In this document: in pieces, positions 33,451-42,736 of the stretch | How positions within the stretch are numbered: the stretch's first letter is position 1 | Layout of the letters: the number at the start of each line of letters is the position of its first letter | From: Paenibacillus sp. V4I7 | GTDB lineage: Bacteria; Bacillota; Bacilli; Paenibacillales; NBRC-103111 | DNA: 64,000 nucleotides | Assembly: GCF_030817275.1 (NCBI RefSeq) | Contig: NZ_JAUSZD010000002.1 | Coordinates: 682,001 to 746,000, forward strand | Direction of reading: 5' to 3' | Notes under the pieces: generated by a model | Told to the model about the DNA's origin: nothing | Seen by the model: only the letters and a program-made list of their open reading frames with translations | Database searches by the model: none | Program-made: the position numbers and the translations under genes

Positions 33451-34851
33451 GTGAGCGAATTATTAGATGTGATCATTCGAAACGGCTCCGTTGTTTTGCG
33501 AGATGAAGTCCGTTTTTTGGATATAGGTATTAAGAATGGCAAGATTTCGCGATTGGATGAGCGGATTACGCTGGAAGCAGAGCAAGTTGTTGATGCTTCC
33601 GGCATGGTCATCATGGCTGGTATGATTGATGTCCATGTCCACTTGAATGAACCCGGAATGGGGGACTGGGAAGGATTTGCCACGGGTTCTGCCGCATTAG
33701 CCGCAGGCGGATGTACCACATACATCGACATGCCGCTTAACGGCGTTCCGCCAACAGTTACCGTCTCCGCGATGGAGATGAAGCTGGAAGCTGCTCGCGA
33801 ACAATCATCGGTCGATTACGCCATATGGGGTGGACTGGTGCCGGGGCATCTGGATGATTTGGAGCCCATGAGCGAAGCTGGTGTCATTGGTTTCAAAGCT
33901 TTCATGTCTTCGCCGGGTGACCCGGGAGAGGAAGCATTTCGTGAGGTAGATGACCTCACCTTGTGGGAAGGGATGAAGAGCATTGCGCGAATGAACCGAG
34001 TGCTGGCGCTTCATGCTGAAAGCGAGTCACTTGTTTCACGCTTAGGACGGGAGAAACAGGCAGAAGGCAAAGTCACGGCGAAAGACTATACGTCCACACG
34101 CCCGATTCTTGCTGAGCTCGAAGCGGTGAATCGAGCACTCTTTTATGCAGAGCAGACAGGGTGTCCCCTGCATTTCGTTCATATCAGCAGCGAGGCTGCT
34201 GTGAAGATCATTATGGATGCGAAGAGGCGCGGGGTTAACGTGACGCTGGAGACTTGTCCGCACTATTTAATCCTAACGGAGGATGACTTAGAACGAATAG
34301 GGCCTACGGCCAAATGTGCGCCTCCACTGCGTAGTGAAGATGAGAAGGAACGGTTGTGGGAGGCTTTGCGCCTTGGTTATATTGATATGATTTCATCGGA
34401 TCATTCCCCTAGTCCAAGCACATTGAAGGAATCTAGCAATTACTTTGAAGCATGGGGTGGCATATCGGGAGCACAAAGCTCACTAGAACTTATGATTGAT
34501 GAAGGACACTTGAAGCGGGGGATCGGGCTTAGTCAGTTAAGTCATATGCTGTCCTACGCGCCGGCTGAGCGATTCGGTCTTCTTCCTAACAAAGGAGATA
34601 TCCGCCTAGGCGCCGATGCAGATCTTGTCATGATTTCATTGAATGCCCCATATGTGCTGCAAACAGAACACTTATTGTATCGTCATAAGCATAGTCCTTA
34701 TGTAGGAAAGGAACTGGGGTGTAAAGTGCGGGCTACCTGGAGCAGAGGGAATCTTGTCTATGAAGAAGCGAAGGGGATCAGTGCTGTGAAGGCTGGCAAA
34801 TGGTGTCCAAATAAGAATAAAGTAGGTACGTTGCAATACGAAGGTGAGTGA
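33451..34851 (+). CDS. allB: Allantoinase
   Basis: A cyclic amidohydrolase that opens the hydantoin ring of allantoin to allantoate. The GTG at 33451 gives 466 residues, with GAGGTG six bases upstream. Metal-binding motifs are complete: IDVHVHLNEPG, the carbamylated Lys149 in GFKAFMS, LHAESES, FVHISS and SSDHSP. The stretch GDWEGFATGSAALAAGGCTT and DMPLNGVPPTV are characteristic of allantoinases rather than dihydropyrimidinases or dihydroorotases. It closes the GntR-ABC module, suggesting uptake and use of allantoin as nitrogen source. No allantoate amidohydrolase gene is visible here. A hydantoinase activity is the main alternative. Confidence 0.85.
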   Translation: MSELLDVIIRNGSVVLRDEVRFLDIGIKNGKISRLDERITLEAEQVVDASGMVIMAGMIDVHVHLNEPGMGDWEGFATGSAALAAGGCTTYIDMPLNGVPPTVTVSAMEMKLEAAREQSSVDYAIWGGLVPGHLDDLEPMSEAGVIGFKAFMSSPGDPGEEAFREVDDLTLWEGMKSIARMNRVLALHAESESLVSRLGREKQAEGKVTAKDYTSTRPILAELEAVNRALFYAEQTGCPLHFVHISSEAAVKIIMDAKRRGVNVTLETCPHYLILTEDDLERIGPTAKCAPPLRSEDEKERLWEALRLGYIDMISSDHSPSPSTLKESSNYFEAWGGISGAQSSLELMIDEGHLKRGIGLSQLSHMLSYAPAERFGLLPNKGDIRLGADADLVMISLNAPYVLQTEHLLYRHKHSPYVGKELGCKVRATWSRGNLVYEEAKGISAVKAGKWCPNKNKVGTLQYEGE

Positions 34852-34853
34852 AC

Positions 34854-35183
34854 TTGACATTCAATGAAGTTGATGTAAAAATGAATTAACTGAGTGTTCT
34901 TAATTCATGTAAATTCATTGACGAGTACGAGTACGCTAATCCCCTTGATTTCCAGAGAGTTGGCCTTGCGCTGAAAGCCAACATTCAAGACTTAGCCGAA
35001 AATCCCCTCTGAGAAGGAAAGCTGAAGGAATTCTAGTAAGCTGACCCGGGATCCCGCCGTTACAAGGGCCGCGTATGATAGTACGTAGAACGAGAGCTAT
35101 CATGATCATATCTTTATGATCATGATGGAACTAGGGTGGTATCGCGAGATGTAATCTCGTCCCTTACGGGACGGGATTTTTTT
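34854..35183 (+). promoter_or_regulatory. T-box riboswitch leader of ileS
   Basis: The canonical T-box core GGAACTAGGGTGGTATCGCG is at 35128-35147, followed by the terminator TCGTCCC-TTAC-GGGACGG with seven T (35155-35178). The T-box bulge TGGT pairs with a tRNA ending ACCA. Stem I features lie at about 34920-35010 (AGAGAG and GCTGAAAGCC at 34956-34980), and an ATC at 35002-35004 is a candidate isoleucine specifier codon. A perfect 12-bp hairpin ATCATGATCATA / TATGATCATGAT (35097-35126) precedes the core. A possible promoter TTGACA lies at 34854-34859. Uncharged tRNA-Ile should allow readthrough into ileS. Confidence 0.9.
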
Positions 35184-35245
35184 GTTTTCTGTAAATCGTT
35201 TCATGGTTAGCCCCTATCATTTTAATAGAGGAGTGTGTATGACAC

Positions 35246-38200
35246 ATGAGAAAAATTGATGTGAAAGAAAAAGCGAGAACCCGCGAATTGCGTGTTCTTG
35301 AGCAATGGAGATTGAATGATACATTCCGCAAATCCATCGAAAGCCGCAAAGGTAAAGCGAACTTCGTCTTTTACGAAGGACCGCCAACGGCAAATGGATC
35401 ACCCCATATCGGACACGTGCTTGGTCGTGTTGTGAAAGATTTCATCTGCCGCTATAAAACAATGTCTGGGTACCAAGTCATCCGCAAAGCTGGTTGGGAC
35501 ACACATGGCTTGCCCGTCGAGCTTGGTGTGCAGAAGCAGCTTGGTATCTCTGGAAAGCAAGAGATTGAAAAATACGGAGTAGCCGAATTTGTTGAGAAAT
35601 GCAAAAGCAGCGTATTTGAATATGAAAAGCAATGGCGTGAACTGACGGAAGCAATCGCATACTGGACGGATATGGATAACCCCTATGTTACGTTGGATAA
35701 CGACTATATCGAGAGTGTTTGGCATATTTTATCCGAAATCCATAACAAAGGGCTATTATACAATGGGCACCGTGTAAGCCCTTATTGTCCGGATTGTCAA
35801 ACAACGCTCAGTTCTCACGAAGTGGCTCAAGGCTATGAAGATGTGAAAGATTTAAGTGCCACAGTAAAATTCAGGAGTAGAAACGGACAGGAAATCTTTC
35901 TGGCTTGGACGACGACGCCATGGACACTACCTGCGAACGTAGCGTTGGCCGTAAATAAAGACATCGATTATGTTAAAGTGAAACAAAAAGGTGAAGTTTA
36001 CATCGTCGCGAAAAATCTCGCGGAAAAAGTATTCAAACAAGACTACGAAATCTTATCTGTGCATAAAGGATTGGAATTCGTCGGCACTGCCTACGAGCCT
36101 CCTTTTGGGTATATTAGCCCCACCAAAGGACATATCGTCGTAGACGCAGACTATGTTATGGATACGAGTGGTACGGGTATCGTTCATATTGCTCCGGCGC
36201 ATGGTGAAGATGATTACCGAACAGCCCGTCGACACGAACTGGATTTTGTGAATGTAGTGAACTTGGCAGGACGTTACAATGATCAGATCACTGACTTCGC
36301 TGGACGCTTCGTCAAAGATTGTGACGTCGATATCGTGAAAAACTTGTCTGAACGCAGCCTGCTATTTTCCAAAGAGCGCTATGAGCATAGTTACCCTTTC
36401 TGCTGGCGCTGTAAATCCCCGCTGCTCTATTATGCGATGGAGAGCTGGTTTATCAAAACGACCGCAATTAAAGAGCAATTGATCGAAAACAACAGTAAAA
36501 TCGACTGGTACCCTTCCCACATCCGTGAAGGGCGCTTCGGCAAGTTCCTTGAAGAGCTTGTCGATTGGAACATCAGCCGTAATCGTTATTGGGGGACCCC
36601 GCTTAACGTTTGGTTATGTGGGGATTGCGGAGTGGAGTATGCACCGGGAAGCCACAAAGATTTGCGAGAAAAATCAGTAAAGCCAATTGACGAAAGCTTG
36701 GAGCTGCATAAGCCCTACATCGATGAAGTGAAACTGCGCTGCTCTTGTGGAGGCATCATGGAGAGAACCCCTGAGGTGATCGACGTCTGGTTCGATAGCG
36801 GTTCAATGCCTTTTGCGCAGTATCATCATCCATTCGGAGATGAGACGTTGTTTAATGAGCAGTACCCAGCGGATATGATCTGCGAAGGGATTGACCAAAC
36901 AAGGGGCTGGTTCTTCAGTCTGCTTGCTGTTTCAACGTTGTATAATGGCAAATCGCCTTACAAAGCCGTTCTTTCTACCGGACATGTACTGGACGAGAAC
37001 GGACAAAAAATGTCTAAAAGCAAAGGTAACGGCATCGATCCATGGGAAATCATCGATGAATTTGGGACAGATGCGTTTCGATGGGCCCTGCTGTCAGACA
37101 GCGCACCTTGGAACAGCAAACGGTTCTCTAAGCAAATTGTTGCCGAAGCGAAATCCAAAGTGGTCGATACGATCAATAACACACATGCTTTTTATGCGTT
37201 ATATGCAACGATTGACCAGTATAAGCACGAAGACCATCCGGTTCAAAAGCACGCGAACGAATTGGATCGCTGGATATTATCAAGACTAAACAGCACACTG
37301 CAAAATGTCAGTAAGGGCTTGGAAATTAACGACTTTCTAAACCCGGCGAAGCAAATCGAAATGTTTGTCGACGAGCTGAGCAACTGGTACATCCGTCGTT
37401 CTCGCGATCGTTTCTGGGGCAGTGAAATGACCGTTGATAAAGTGTCAGCGTATCAAACACTGCGTGAAGTGCTGCTGACACTCTCGCGGATGATAGCGCC
37501 ATATGCGCCGCTCATTGCCGAGGACATTTACGGTAACCTCGGCGGAGAAGGCAGCGTTCATCTGGCTGATTACCCAACAGTGATGCAATCAGCTATCGAT
37601 ATAAAGCTCGAGAATGACATGGAAACCGCAAGGCAGATCGTTGAGTTGGCTCGAACTATTCGGAATGATACAGGTATCAAGACACGCCAGCCTCTCTCCG
37701 AGTTGATCGTTTCGCTCGATAACAACTTCGATCTAAGTCGTTTTGAGGAAATCATTAAAGATGAGATAAACATTAAAAAAATCCGTGTAGAACAAAGCGA
37801 CAGCGGGTTTGTTGACTTCAATGTGAAGCTGAATCTTAAGGTAGCTGGGAAAAAGTACGGTAAATTCGTTGGCCCCCTGCAAAACCATTTGAAGCAATTG
37901 TCTACTTCAGAAACCAAACAAGCGGTCGATAACGGTTTTCTCGAAGTAACGATCGAGGGAGAGGAACTCCATCTCACACTGGATGAGTTGCTTGTGGAAA
38001 AACAAGCGAAAGAAGGGTTTGCTTCAGCTTCCAGTAACCAGATCACGGCAGCTTTAAATACATCCATAACGGAAGAATTGGAACAGGAAGGTCTTGTACG
38101 AGAAATCATACGTGCCATTCAGGATTATCGTAAAAAGCTGGAGCTGCCTATTGATAAACGAGTTGATCTTGTTCTCGATGTCAATCTGGTGTTGAAAGAG

Positions 38201-38326
38201 GCGTTGGAGCGTTTTGATCATGTTCTGCAAGAGAACGTCCTGCTTTCCAGTGTAAGATACGCTATTGAAGAAAACATGGAATCCATCTTAATTGGGGACA
38301 ACAATCTCCGCTTGCTTATAGAGTAA
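35246..38326 (+). CDS. ileS: Isoleucyl-tRNA synthetase, long (IleRS2-like) form
   Basis: A class-I synthetase that charges tRNA-Ile. The 1026-residue protein is about 100 residues longer than the housekeeping Bacillus IleS. HIGH is His54-His57 in GSPHIGHVLGR, the editing domain lies at about 190-400 (LAWTTTPWTLPANVALAVN), and KMSKS is 588-592. Cysteine pairs near residues 461-505 (CGDCG; CSCGG) suggest a zinc-ribbon insertion. The C-terminal domain is the extended eukaryote-like type seen in IleRS2/MupA-like enzymes, which are less sensitive to mupirocin. The HIGH motif is standard, without the residue swap linked to very high resistance. GAGGAG lies 12 bases before the ATG. Controlled by the T-box upstream. 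Confidence 0.93.
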   Translation: MRKIDVKEKARTRELRVLEQWRLNDTFRKSIESRKGKANFVFYEGPPTANGSPHIGHVLGRVVKDFICRYKTMSGYQVIRKAGWDTHGLPVELGVQKQLGISGKQEIEKYGVAEFVEKCKSSVFEYEKQWRELTEAIAYWTDMDNPYVTLDNDYIESVWHILSEIHNKGLLYNGHRVSPYCPDCQTTLSSHEVAQGYEDVKDLSATVKFRSRNGQEIFLAWTTTPWTLPANVALAVNKDIDYVKVKQKGEVYIVAKNLAEKVFKQDYEILSVHKGLEFVGTAYEPPFGYISPTKGHIVVDADYVMDTSGTGIVHIAPAHGEDDYRTARRHELDFVNVVNLAGRYNDQITDFAGRFVKDCDVDIVKNLSERSLLFSKERYEHSYPFCWRCKSPLLYYAMESWFIKTTAIKEQLIENNSKIDWYPSHIREGRFGKFLEELVDWNISRNRYWGTPLNVWLCGDCGVEYAPGSHKDLREKSVKPIDESLELHKPYIDEVKLRCSCGGIMERTPEVIDVWFDSGSMPFAQYHHPFGDETLFNEQYPADMICEGIDQTRGWFFSLLAVSTLYNGKSPYKAVLSTGHVLDENGQKMSKSKGNGIDPWEIIDEFGTDAFRWALLSDSAPWNSKRFSKQIVAEAKSKVVDTINNTHAFYALYATIDQYKHEDHPVQKHANELDRWILSRLNSTLQNVSKGLEINDFLNPAKQIEMFVDELSNWYIRRSRDRFWGSEMTVDKVSAYQTLREVLLTLSRMIAPYAPLIAEDIYGNLGGEGSVHLADYPTVMQSAIDIKLENDMETARQIVELARTIRNDTGIKTRQPLSELIVSLDNNFDLSRFEEIIKDEINIKKIRVEQSDSGFVDFNVKLNLKVAGKKYGKFVGPLQNHLKQLSTSETKQAVDNGFLEVTIEGEELHLTLDELLVEKQAKEGFASASSNQITAALNTSITEELEQEGLVREIIRAIQDYRKKLELPIDKRVDLVLDVNLVLKEALERFDHVLQENVLLSSVRYAIEENMESILIGDNNLRLLIE

Positions 38327-38330
38327 CTGA

Positions 38331-38386
38331 AAAAAGGGCAGCACCTAGAGGCATGGTTATCATGACTCTCGGTACTACCCTTTTTA
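38331..38386. terminator. Terminator between ileS and the M29 aminopeptidase gene
   Basis: A long interrupted stem AAAAAGGG-CAG-ACC-AGAG-CATG / CATG-CTCT-GGT-CTA-CCCTTTTT. Flanking A and T runs allow use in both directions. Confidence 0.75.
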
Positions 38387-38390
38387 ATTT

Positions 38391-39623
38391 CTAGAATGCC
38401 CAATTCCCCTTGCGGAAAATGGGTTCTATCGTGCCATCTGCATGTTCGCCGTCAATATCCATCTCGGCAGAGCCGATCATAAAGTCAACATGAATCAGAC
38501 TGTTGTTAAGGCCCGCTTTCTCTTGGTCTTCCTTGGACATCGAAGTCCCGCCTTCGATGCATGTAGGGAAGGCTCTTCCAAGGGCCAAATGATTAGAGGC
38601 ATTCTCATCATACAGCGTATTAAAGAAGATCAAGTTGGAGTTCGAAATTGGCGATACGTGCGGAACGAGTGCGATTTCACCCAGATAATGTGCTCCTTCA
38701 TCCATATCGATCATCGCTTGTAGCGACTCAAAGCCTTGTTCTGCCGTGTAGTCAACAACACGTCCGTTATCGAAGGTGATCGTGAAATTGTTGATCAAAT
38801 TACCATGATAGCTCAATGGTTTCGTGCTGCGCACTATACCTTGAGTACCCATTCGATGAGGAGAAATAAAGACTTCTTCCGTCGGGATATTCGGGTTGAA
38901 ATCGAAGCCTCCCGTTCCGTTGGTGGCGGAACCGCCTCGCCAAATATGATTAGCAGGCAGCTCGACAGTTAGTTCTGTGCCTGGGGCGCGGTAATGGATT
39001 CTACGGAATTGCTTCTCGTTAAGCTGCAATCTTTTACTCCGAAGTGTCGCGTTGTGATCGATCCAAGTCTGGATTGGATCTTCTTGATCTACGCGTGTGG
39101 CTTGAAAAATGGCGTCCCATAGAGCGCTGATTGCGGCTTCCTCTTCCATATGAGGAAACACTTTCTTCGCCCAAGCAGAAGAAGGCGCGGCGATGATCGA
39201 CCATGTCATCTGATAGGAGGACATGCTTTCTCTCCACTTAACTAATTTAGCGCCTGCGGCTTTGGAGTTTGCGGAAATGCGGCTTGGGTCAATATCCTTC
39301 AGCAATTCAGGATCATCGGCATCAATCCATAAATAGGCGCCGTTATGATCAGCTAACTCTTCCAGCGCTTGCGCTCTCCAAGATGGATACTCATGGAATG
39401 CTTCATCAGGCGCGTAGGTATATTTGATTTGTGTGCAGATTTCATCCTGCCATTCAATATGTACGTGTTTGGCTCCAGCTTGATAAGCTTTACGGGCAAT
39501 AAGTCGAACGATTTCGGGATGATGAATGGGTGCATGAATCCAAAGCGATTGGCCGGATTGAATGTTCAGAGCGACGCGGACGGTTAGCTCCGCATATTTA
39601 TCAAGATTACTTTCAAAAGACAT
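38391..39623 (-). CDS. Aminopeptidase of family M29
   Basis: A cytosolic metallo-aminopeptidase of 410 residues, the normal length for M29 (AmpS/AmpT/PepS). Family blocks are present: YAELTVRVALNIQSGQ at the N-terminus, then VEWQD-like HIEWQD, NIPTEEVFISPHRMGTQG and GEIALVPHVSPISNSNLIFF, which hold the Glu, His and Asp metal ligands. I start it at the ATG at 39623 after GAGGAGG. The longer frame begins 21 codons upstream without a ribosome site. It removes N-terminal residues from peptides; specificity is unknown. Convergent with ileS. Confidence 0.9.
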   Translation of the reverse strand: MSFESNLDKYAELTVRVALNIQSGQSLWIHAPIHHPEIVRLIARKAYQAGAKHVHIEWQDEICTQIKYTYAPDEAFHEYPSWRAQALEELADHNGAYLWIDADDPELLKDIDPSRISANSKAAGAKLVKWRESMSSYQMTWSIIAAPSSAWAKKVFPHMEEEAAISALWDAIFQATRVDQEDPIQTWIDHNATLRSKRLQLNEKQFRRIHYRAPGTELTVELPANHIWRGGSATNGTGGFDFNPNIPTEEVFISPHRMGTQGIVRSTKPLSYHGNLINNFTITFDNGRVVDYTAEQGFESLQAMIDMDEGAHYLGEIALVPHVSPISNSNLIFFNTLYDENASNHLALGRAFPTCIEGGTSMSKEDQEKAGLNNSLIHVDFMIGSAEMDIDGEHADGTIEPIFRKGNWAF

Positions 39624-39693
39624 AGGAATCCTCCTCTTTTTTTCTAATCTTGCTTGCAGTTTATCCTGCCGACAGTCAACTGTCAAATAAATT

Positions 39694-40473
39694 TTACCGT
39701 CGTTCTTTCATGAATGTACTTGGGTTCATGCCATACCATTTGCGGAACTGATTGGTGAAGTGATTATAGTTTTGAAAGCCTACATCATAACAAACCTCCG
39801 AAGCGCTCCGTCCGGTATGCTCTAGCATTAGCACGGCTTGTTGTATCCGCATCCGATTGAGCGTATCGATAATGGAATATCCTGTGCTGGCTTTGAAAAG
39901 ATGGGACAGTCTCGAAGGGGAGAGCCCGACAGTCTGAGCCAAATCCTCAATCCGAATAGGTTGACGCATCTGTTGGGAGAGCAGGTGGAGAACCTCCTCA
40001 ATTCGCGCATCGACTTTTTTGTTTGTTTTCTGAGCCATGATAAGGAGGATTTCCCGCAAAGAGCTGCAGCACAGTTCGAACCAATATTCACCGCGCTCTC
40101 GGGAATCCTCCAGTATGCGTGTGAAAGCTCGGTGGATGCGTTCGCGAATCGACTCACTTTCGATGGTAAGGATAAGCTGATCTTCATCCGGCAGCAGATT
40201 GGTTTCTGTGAAGATCGAGGGGAAGTGTACCCAGTCAAAATGCCAAGTATGATCTTTCTTCGTACCGTAGTGCTGCGGTATTCCTGGTTTCAGCAGGGTG
40301 AGATCACCAGGTTTGCAGCTTCGTTCATTGCCTGAGTTATTAAAGAAGCCTTCACCTTCAAGTGTGAAAGTAAGGAGCCAATCGTTTCGTCCCTGCGGCC
40401 GCTTGGTTACATACGTATCTTGCTCTATAAAATGCCCGGCTAAAAAGGTGAAGTCATCGAATATCATGGTCAT
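39694..40473 (-). CDS. AraC-family transcriptional regulator
   Basis: A 259-residue one-component regulator. An N-terminal cupin sensor domain (about 1-140, LTFTLEGEGFFNNSGNERSC) is followed by an AraC double helix-turn-helix (about 160-258: LAQTVGLSPSRLSHLFKAST, then VGFQNYNHFTNQFRKWYGM). AAAGGA lies five bases before the ATG. It diverges from the PhyH-type dioxygenase gene and probably controls it. The cupin domain suggests a sugar or small-molecule ligand. Confidence 0.88.
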   Translation of the reverse strand: MTMIFDDFTFLAGHFIEQDTYVTKRPQGRNDWLLTFTLEGEGFFNNSGNERSCKPGDLTLLKPGIPQHYGTKKDHTWHFDWVHFPSIFTETNLLPDEDQLILTIESESIRERIHRAFTRILEDSRERGEYWFELCCSSLREILLIMAQKTNKKVDARIEEVLHLLSQQMRQPIRIEDLAQTVGLSPSRLSHLFKASTGYSIIDTLNRMRIQQAVLMLEHTGRSASEVCYDVGFQNYNHFTNQFRKWYGMNPSTFMKERR

Positions 40474-40636
40474 GTAGTTCCTTTCATCATCTGCAGCAAT
40501 TTACTACAAGTATATCAGGAAATAGCAGGATTGTATGAGTAATTAGCATCATTCTTACTTCAATGTCTGTGGAGCTTTCGATATGATTATGTCATAAGGA
40601 AGTACGATCTTAAACTTACTCATGGAGGGGACCGAC

Positions 40637-41446
40637 ATGTCACGGACACTGCTTAAGCTTTCAAATGAACAAAAACAGCAATTCGAATCAGAAGGTTATT
40701 TAATCGTAAAAGGATTGTTTACTGATCAAAATTTGGCTGAAATTGATGATACCTTTGAGGAGATTAGCCACCATACGGTACCAGGATTATTTGAACCGGA
40801 TTTACAAGCGGATGGATCTGATCCGTTAAAAAGATTTCCGCGAGTTATGCATCCACATCGCTTTAGTGAGACAGCAAAGAAATATATGCTGCACCAGCCG
40901 GTTATGGATGTATTAGCAGATTTGTATGACGAAGAGGCGCTAGCCGCGCAAAGCATGTTTTATTACAAGCCGCCGGGCTCTCGCGGCCAAGCGCTTCATC
41001 AGGATAATTTCTATCTGCAGGTCGAACCTGGTAATTGCATAGCAGCGTGGACGGCCATTGATGCTGCAGATGATGAAAATGGCGGCTTACTCGTTGTGCC
41101 CAAAACGAATACATTCGAAATTGCCTGTCCGGACATCGCTGATGACAAAGAATCATTTACGACTCACTATGTGAAGCCGCCGAAAGATGAAAAAGCGATG
41201 CCAGTTATCATGCAGCGAGGCGACGTTCTCTTTTTTAACGGGAATCTCATCCATGGCTCTTACCGAAATAAAACGAAGGATCGATTCCGTCGGGCGTTCA
41301 TTTGTCATTATGTAAACGAATCGGCAACCCATATTAGCAACCACTATCGACCATTGCATCGGCAGAATGGAACGACCGTTGATTTAGAGGTTAACCCTAA
41401 TGGGGGACCGTGCGGCGAAGAATTCCAAGCCGTGTATCCGCACTAA
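40637..41446 (+). CDS. Phytanoyl-CoA dioxygenase (PhyH)-family oxygenase
   Basis: A 269-residue Fe(II)/2-oxoglutarate-dependent oxygenase. The iron-binding HxD is in ALHQDNFYLQV (about residues 118-120), the distal His in LIHGSYRNKTKDRFR (about 199), and the Arg of the latter block binds 2-oxoglutarate. The N-terminal SEGYLIVKGLFTDQN is typical of PhyH proteins. The substrate is unknown; bacterial members hydroxylate varied small molecules. I start at the ATG at 40637, six bases after GGAGGGG. The ATG at 40622 lies inside that ribosome site. Its divergent AraC neighbour is probably its regulator. Confidence 0.88.
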   Translation: MSRTLLKLSNEQKQQFESEGYLIVKGLFTDQNLAEIDDTFEEISHHTVPGLFEPDLQADGSDPLKRFPRVMHPHRFSETAKKYMLHQPVMDVLADLYDEEALAAQSMFYYKPPGSRGQALHQDNFYLQVEPGNCIAAWTAIDAADDENGGLLVVPKTNTFEIACPDIADDKESFTTHYVKPPKDEKAMPVIMQRGDVLFFNGNLIHGSYRNKTKDRFRRAFICHYVNESATHISNHYRPLHRQNGTTVDLEVNPNGGPCGEEFQAVYPH

Positions 41447-41466
41447 TCTTTCATATTGCCATAAGG

Positions 41467-41509
41467 GATCGGTCTGACATCTATGGATGTTGGCCGGTTC
41501 TTTTTTTTG
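41467..41509 (+). terminator. Rho-independent terminator after the PhyH gene
   Basis: GATCGGTCTGACATC / GATGTTGGCCGGTTC with several G-T pairs, a TATG loop and eight T. Confidence 0.8.
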
Positions 41510-41610
41510 ATGCTGTGGACTCCTGAACTTTCGAACGAAACAGGTATCCCATTTTACATAGTATGGAATCTTTTCAATTGTTTACACTAGAGGAGGGGGT
41601 GATAGCGTTT

Positions 41611-42543
41611 ATGAGTTATAGTTGGATACTGGGTTTGTTGCTTCTTGCGCAGCAGAGTGAAGTGCCCTTTCGAATAACGAATGACAATATGGGTCATAGC
41701 ATAGCAAATGTGCAGCGGGAATCGTATACAGTCAATCTTCTTGATATGCCGATCGTTGATAAGGAACGAGTAGACCGGCTTACGGACGTGATCGATAAGA
41801 ATATATATCGTAAGCCGATTAATGCAACCATTAATGATGAGGGAAGAATCGTGAAGGAGATTGCAGGCGCAAGACTGAATCGTCAGGCTTTTGTTGAGCA
41901 ATTTTATGAGCATTACTATCGAGAGGGTCCGATGAAATTTGAAGTGCCTCTGTTATCTGTTTATCCCAAAGTAGACAGCGAACTGCTAGCGAGTATTCGT
42001 GTGCGTCCCATTGGTTATTATGTTACCTATTTTAATTCGAATAATAAATATCGTTATACGAACATCAAGCTTGCAGCTCAAGCTATTAATAATTATGTCG
42101 TTCAACCAAATGAAACATTTTCCTTCAATCGTGTTGTTGGCGTTCGGACGCGAGGGAAGGGGTATATGCCGGCAAAGATCATTGTAAGGGGAGAATTCTC
42201 TGAAGGGATTGGCGGAGGTATTTGCCAAATTTCTTCTACTTTGTTTAACGCGGTAGATCGTGCTGGTCTCAAAATTGTAGAAAGATATTCGCACAGCAGA
42301 TCTGTCCCCTATGTTCCGTCAGGTAGGGATGCTACAGTGAATTGGGGAGGTCCTGACTTCACCTTTAAAAACAACTACAATCAGCCTATTTTGATAAGGG
42401 CTCAGGCTTTACCTGGCCGTGTCTACGTTAGTATTTCGTCTTCCGATGTCATTAATTATAAGCCGCGGCATGTTCCGAGTGCATCCGATGATCTGCCAGA
42501 TGAAATACAAGCGGGAACAAATGTAGGTCAGCCTGTTCCGTAA
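41611..42543 (+). CDS. VanW-family protein
   Basis: A 310-residue protein whose C-terminal half is a VanW domain (about 135-290): NETFSFNRVVGVRTRGKGYM, GEFSEGIGGGICQISSTLFNA and VPYVPSGRDATVNWGGPDFT are all family hallmarks. The N-terminal half is a less conserved region preceded by a short hydrophobic stretch (ILGLLLLAQ), which could be a signal or anchor. Relatives such as B. subtilis YoaR lie outside the membrane; their function is unknown, but a cell-wall link is suspected from VanW. The start at 41611 follows GGAGGGGG by 11 bases; the frame from 41563 lacks a ribosome site. Confidence 0.85.
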   Translation: MSYSWILGLLLLAQQSEVPFRITNDNMGHSIANVQRESYTVNLLDMPIVDKERVDRLTDVIDKNIYRKPINATINDEGRIVKEIAGARLNRQAFVEQFYEHYYREGPMKFEVPLLSVYPKVDSELLASIRVRPIGYYVTYFNSNNKYRYTNIKLAAQAINNYVVQPNETFSFNRVVGVRTRGKGYMPAKIIVRGEFSEGIGGGICQISSTLFNAVDRAGLKIVERYSHSRSVPYVPSGRDATVNWGGPDFTFKNNYNQPILIRAQALPGRVYVSISSSDVINYKPRHVPSASDDLPDEIQAGTNVGQPVP

Positions 42544-42548
42544 ATGAT

Positions 42549-42590
42549 AAGCTCCGTTCCAACGTGATGGTTGGTGTATGGGGCTTTTTG
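42549..42590 (+). terminator. Rho-independent terminator after the VanW-family gene
   Basis: AAGCTCC-GTT-CCAAC / GTTGG-TGTAT-GGGGCTT followed by TTTTG. Confidence 0.7.
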
Positions 42591-42736
42591 TTTGTCAGAG
42601 GCAGAGTCATGCCGGAGATGAGGTCAATATATGCATATTTTACAAAATGAAAGCAAAAAATCACAAGATTTTCGGGTCACCTTTCGCTAGAATAGAGGGC
42701 AGATCATTCAGCTTGAGAAGGGTGGAATTTAGCTTT

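Noticed and set aside
37570-38118. 182-codon leftward frame in ileS
   Set aside because: Antisense shadow of the synthetase C-terminal region with Ser-rich composition.
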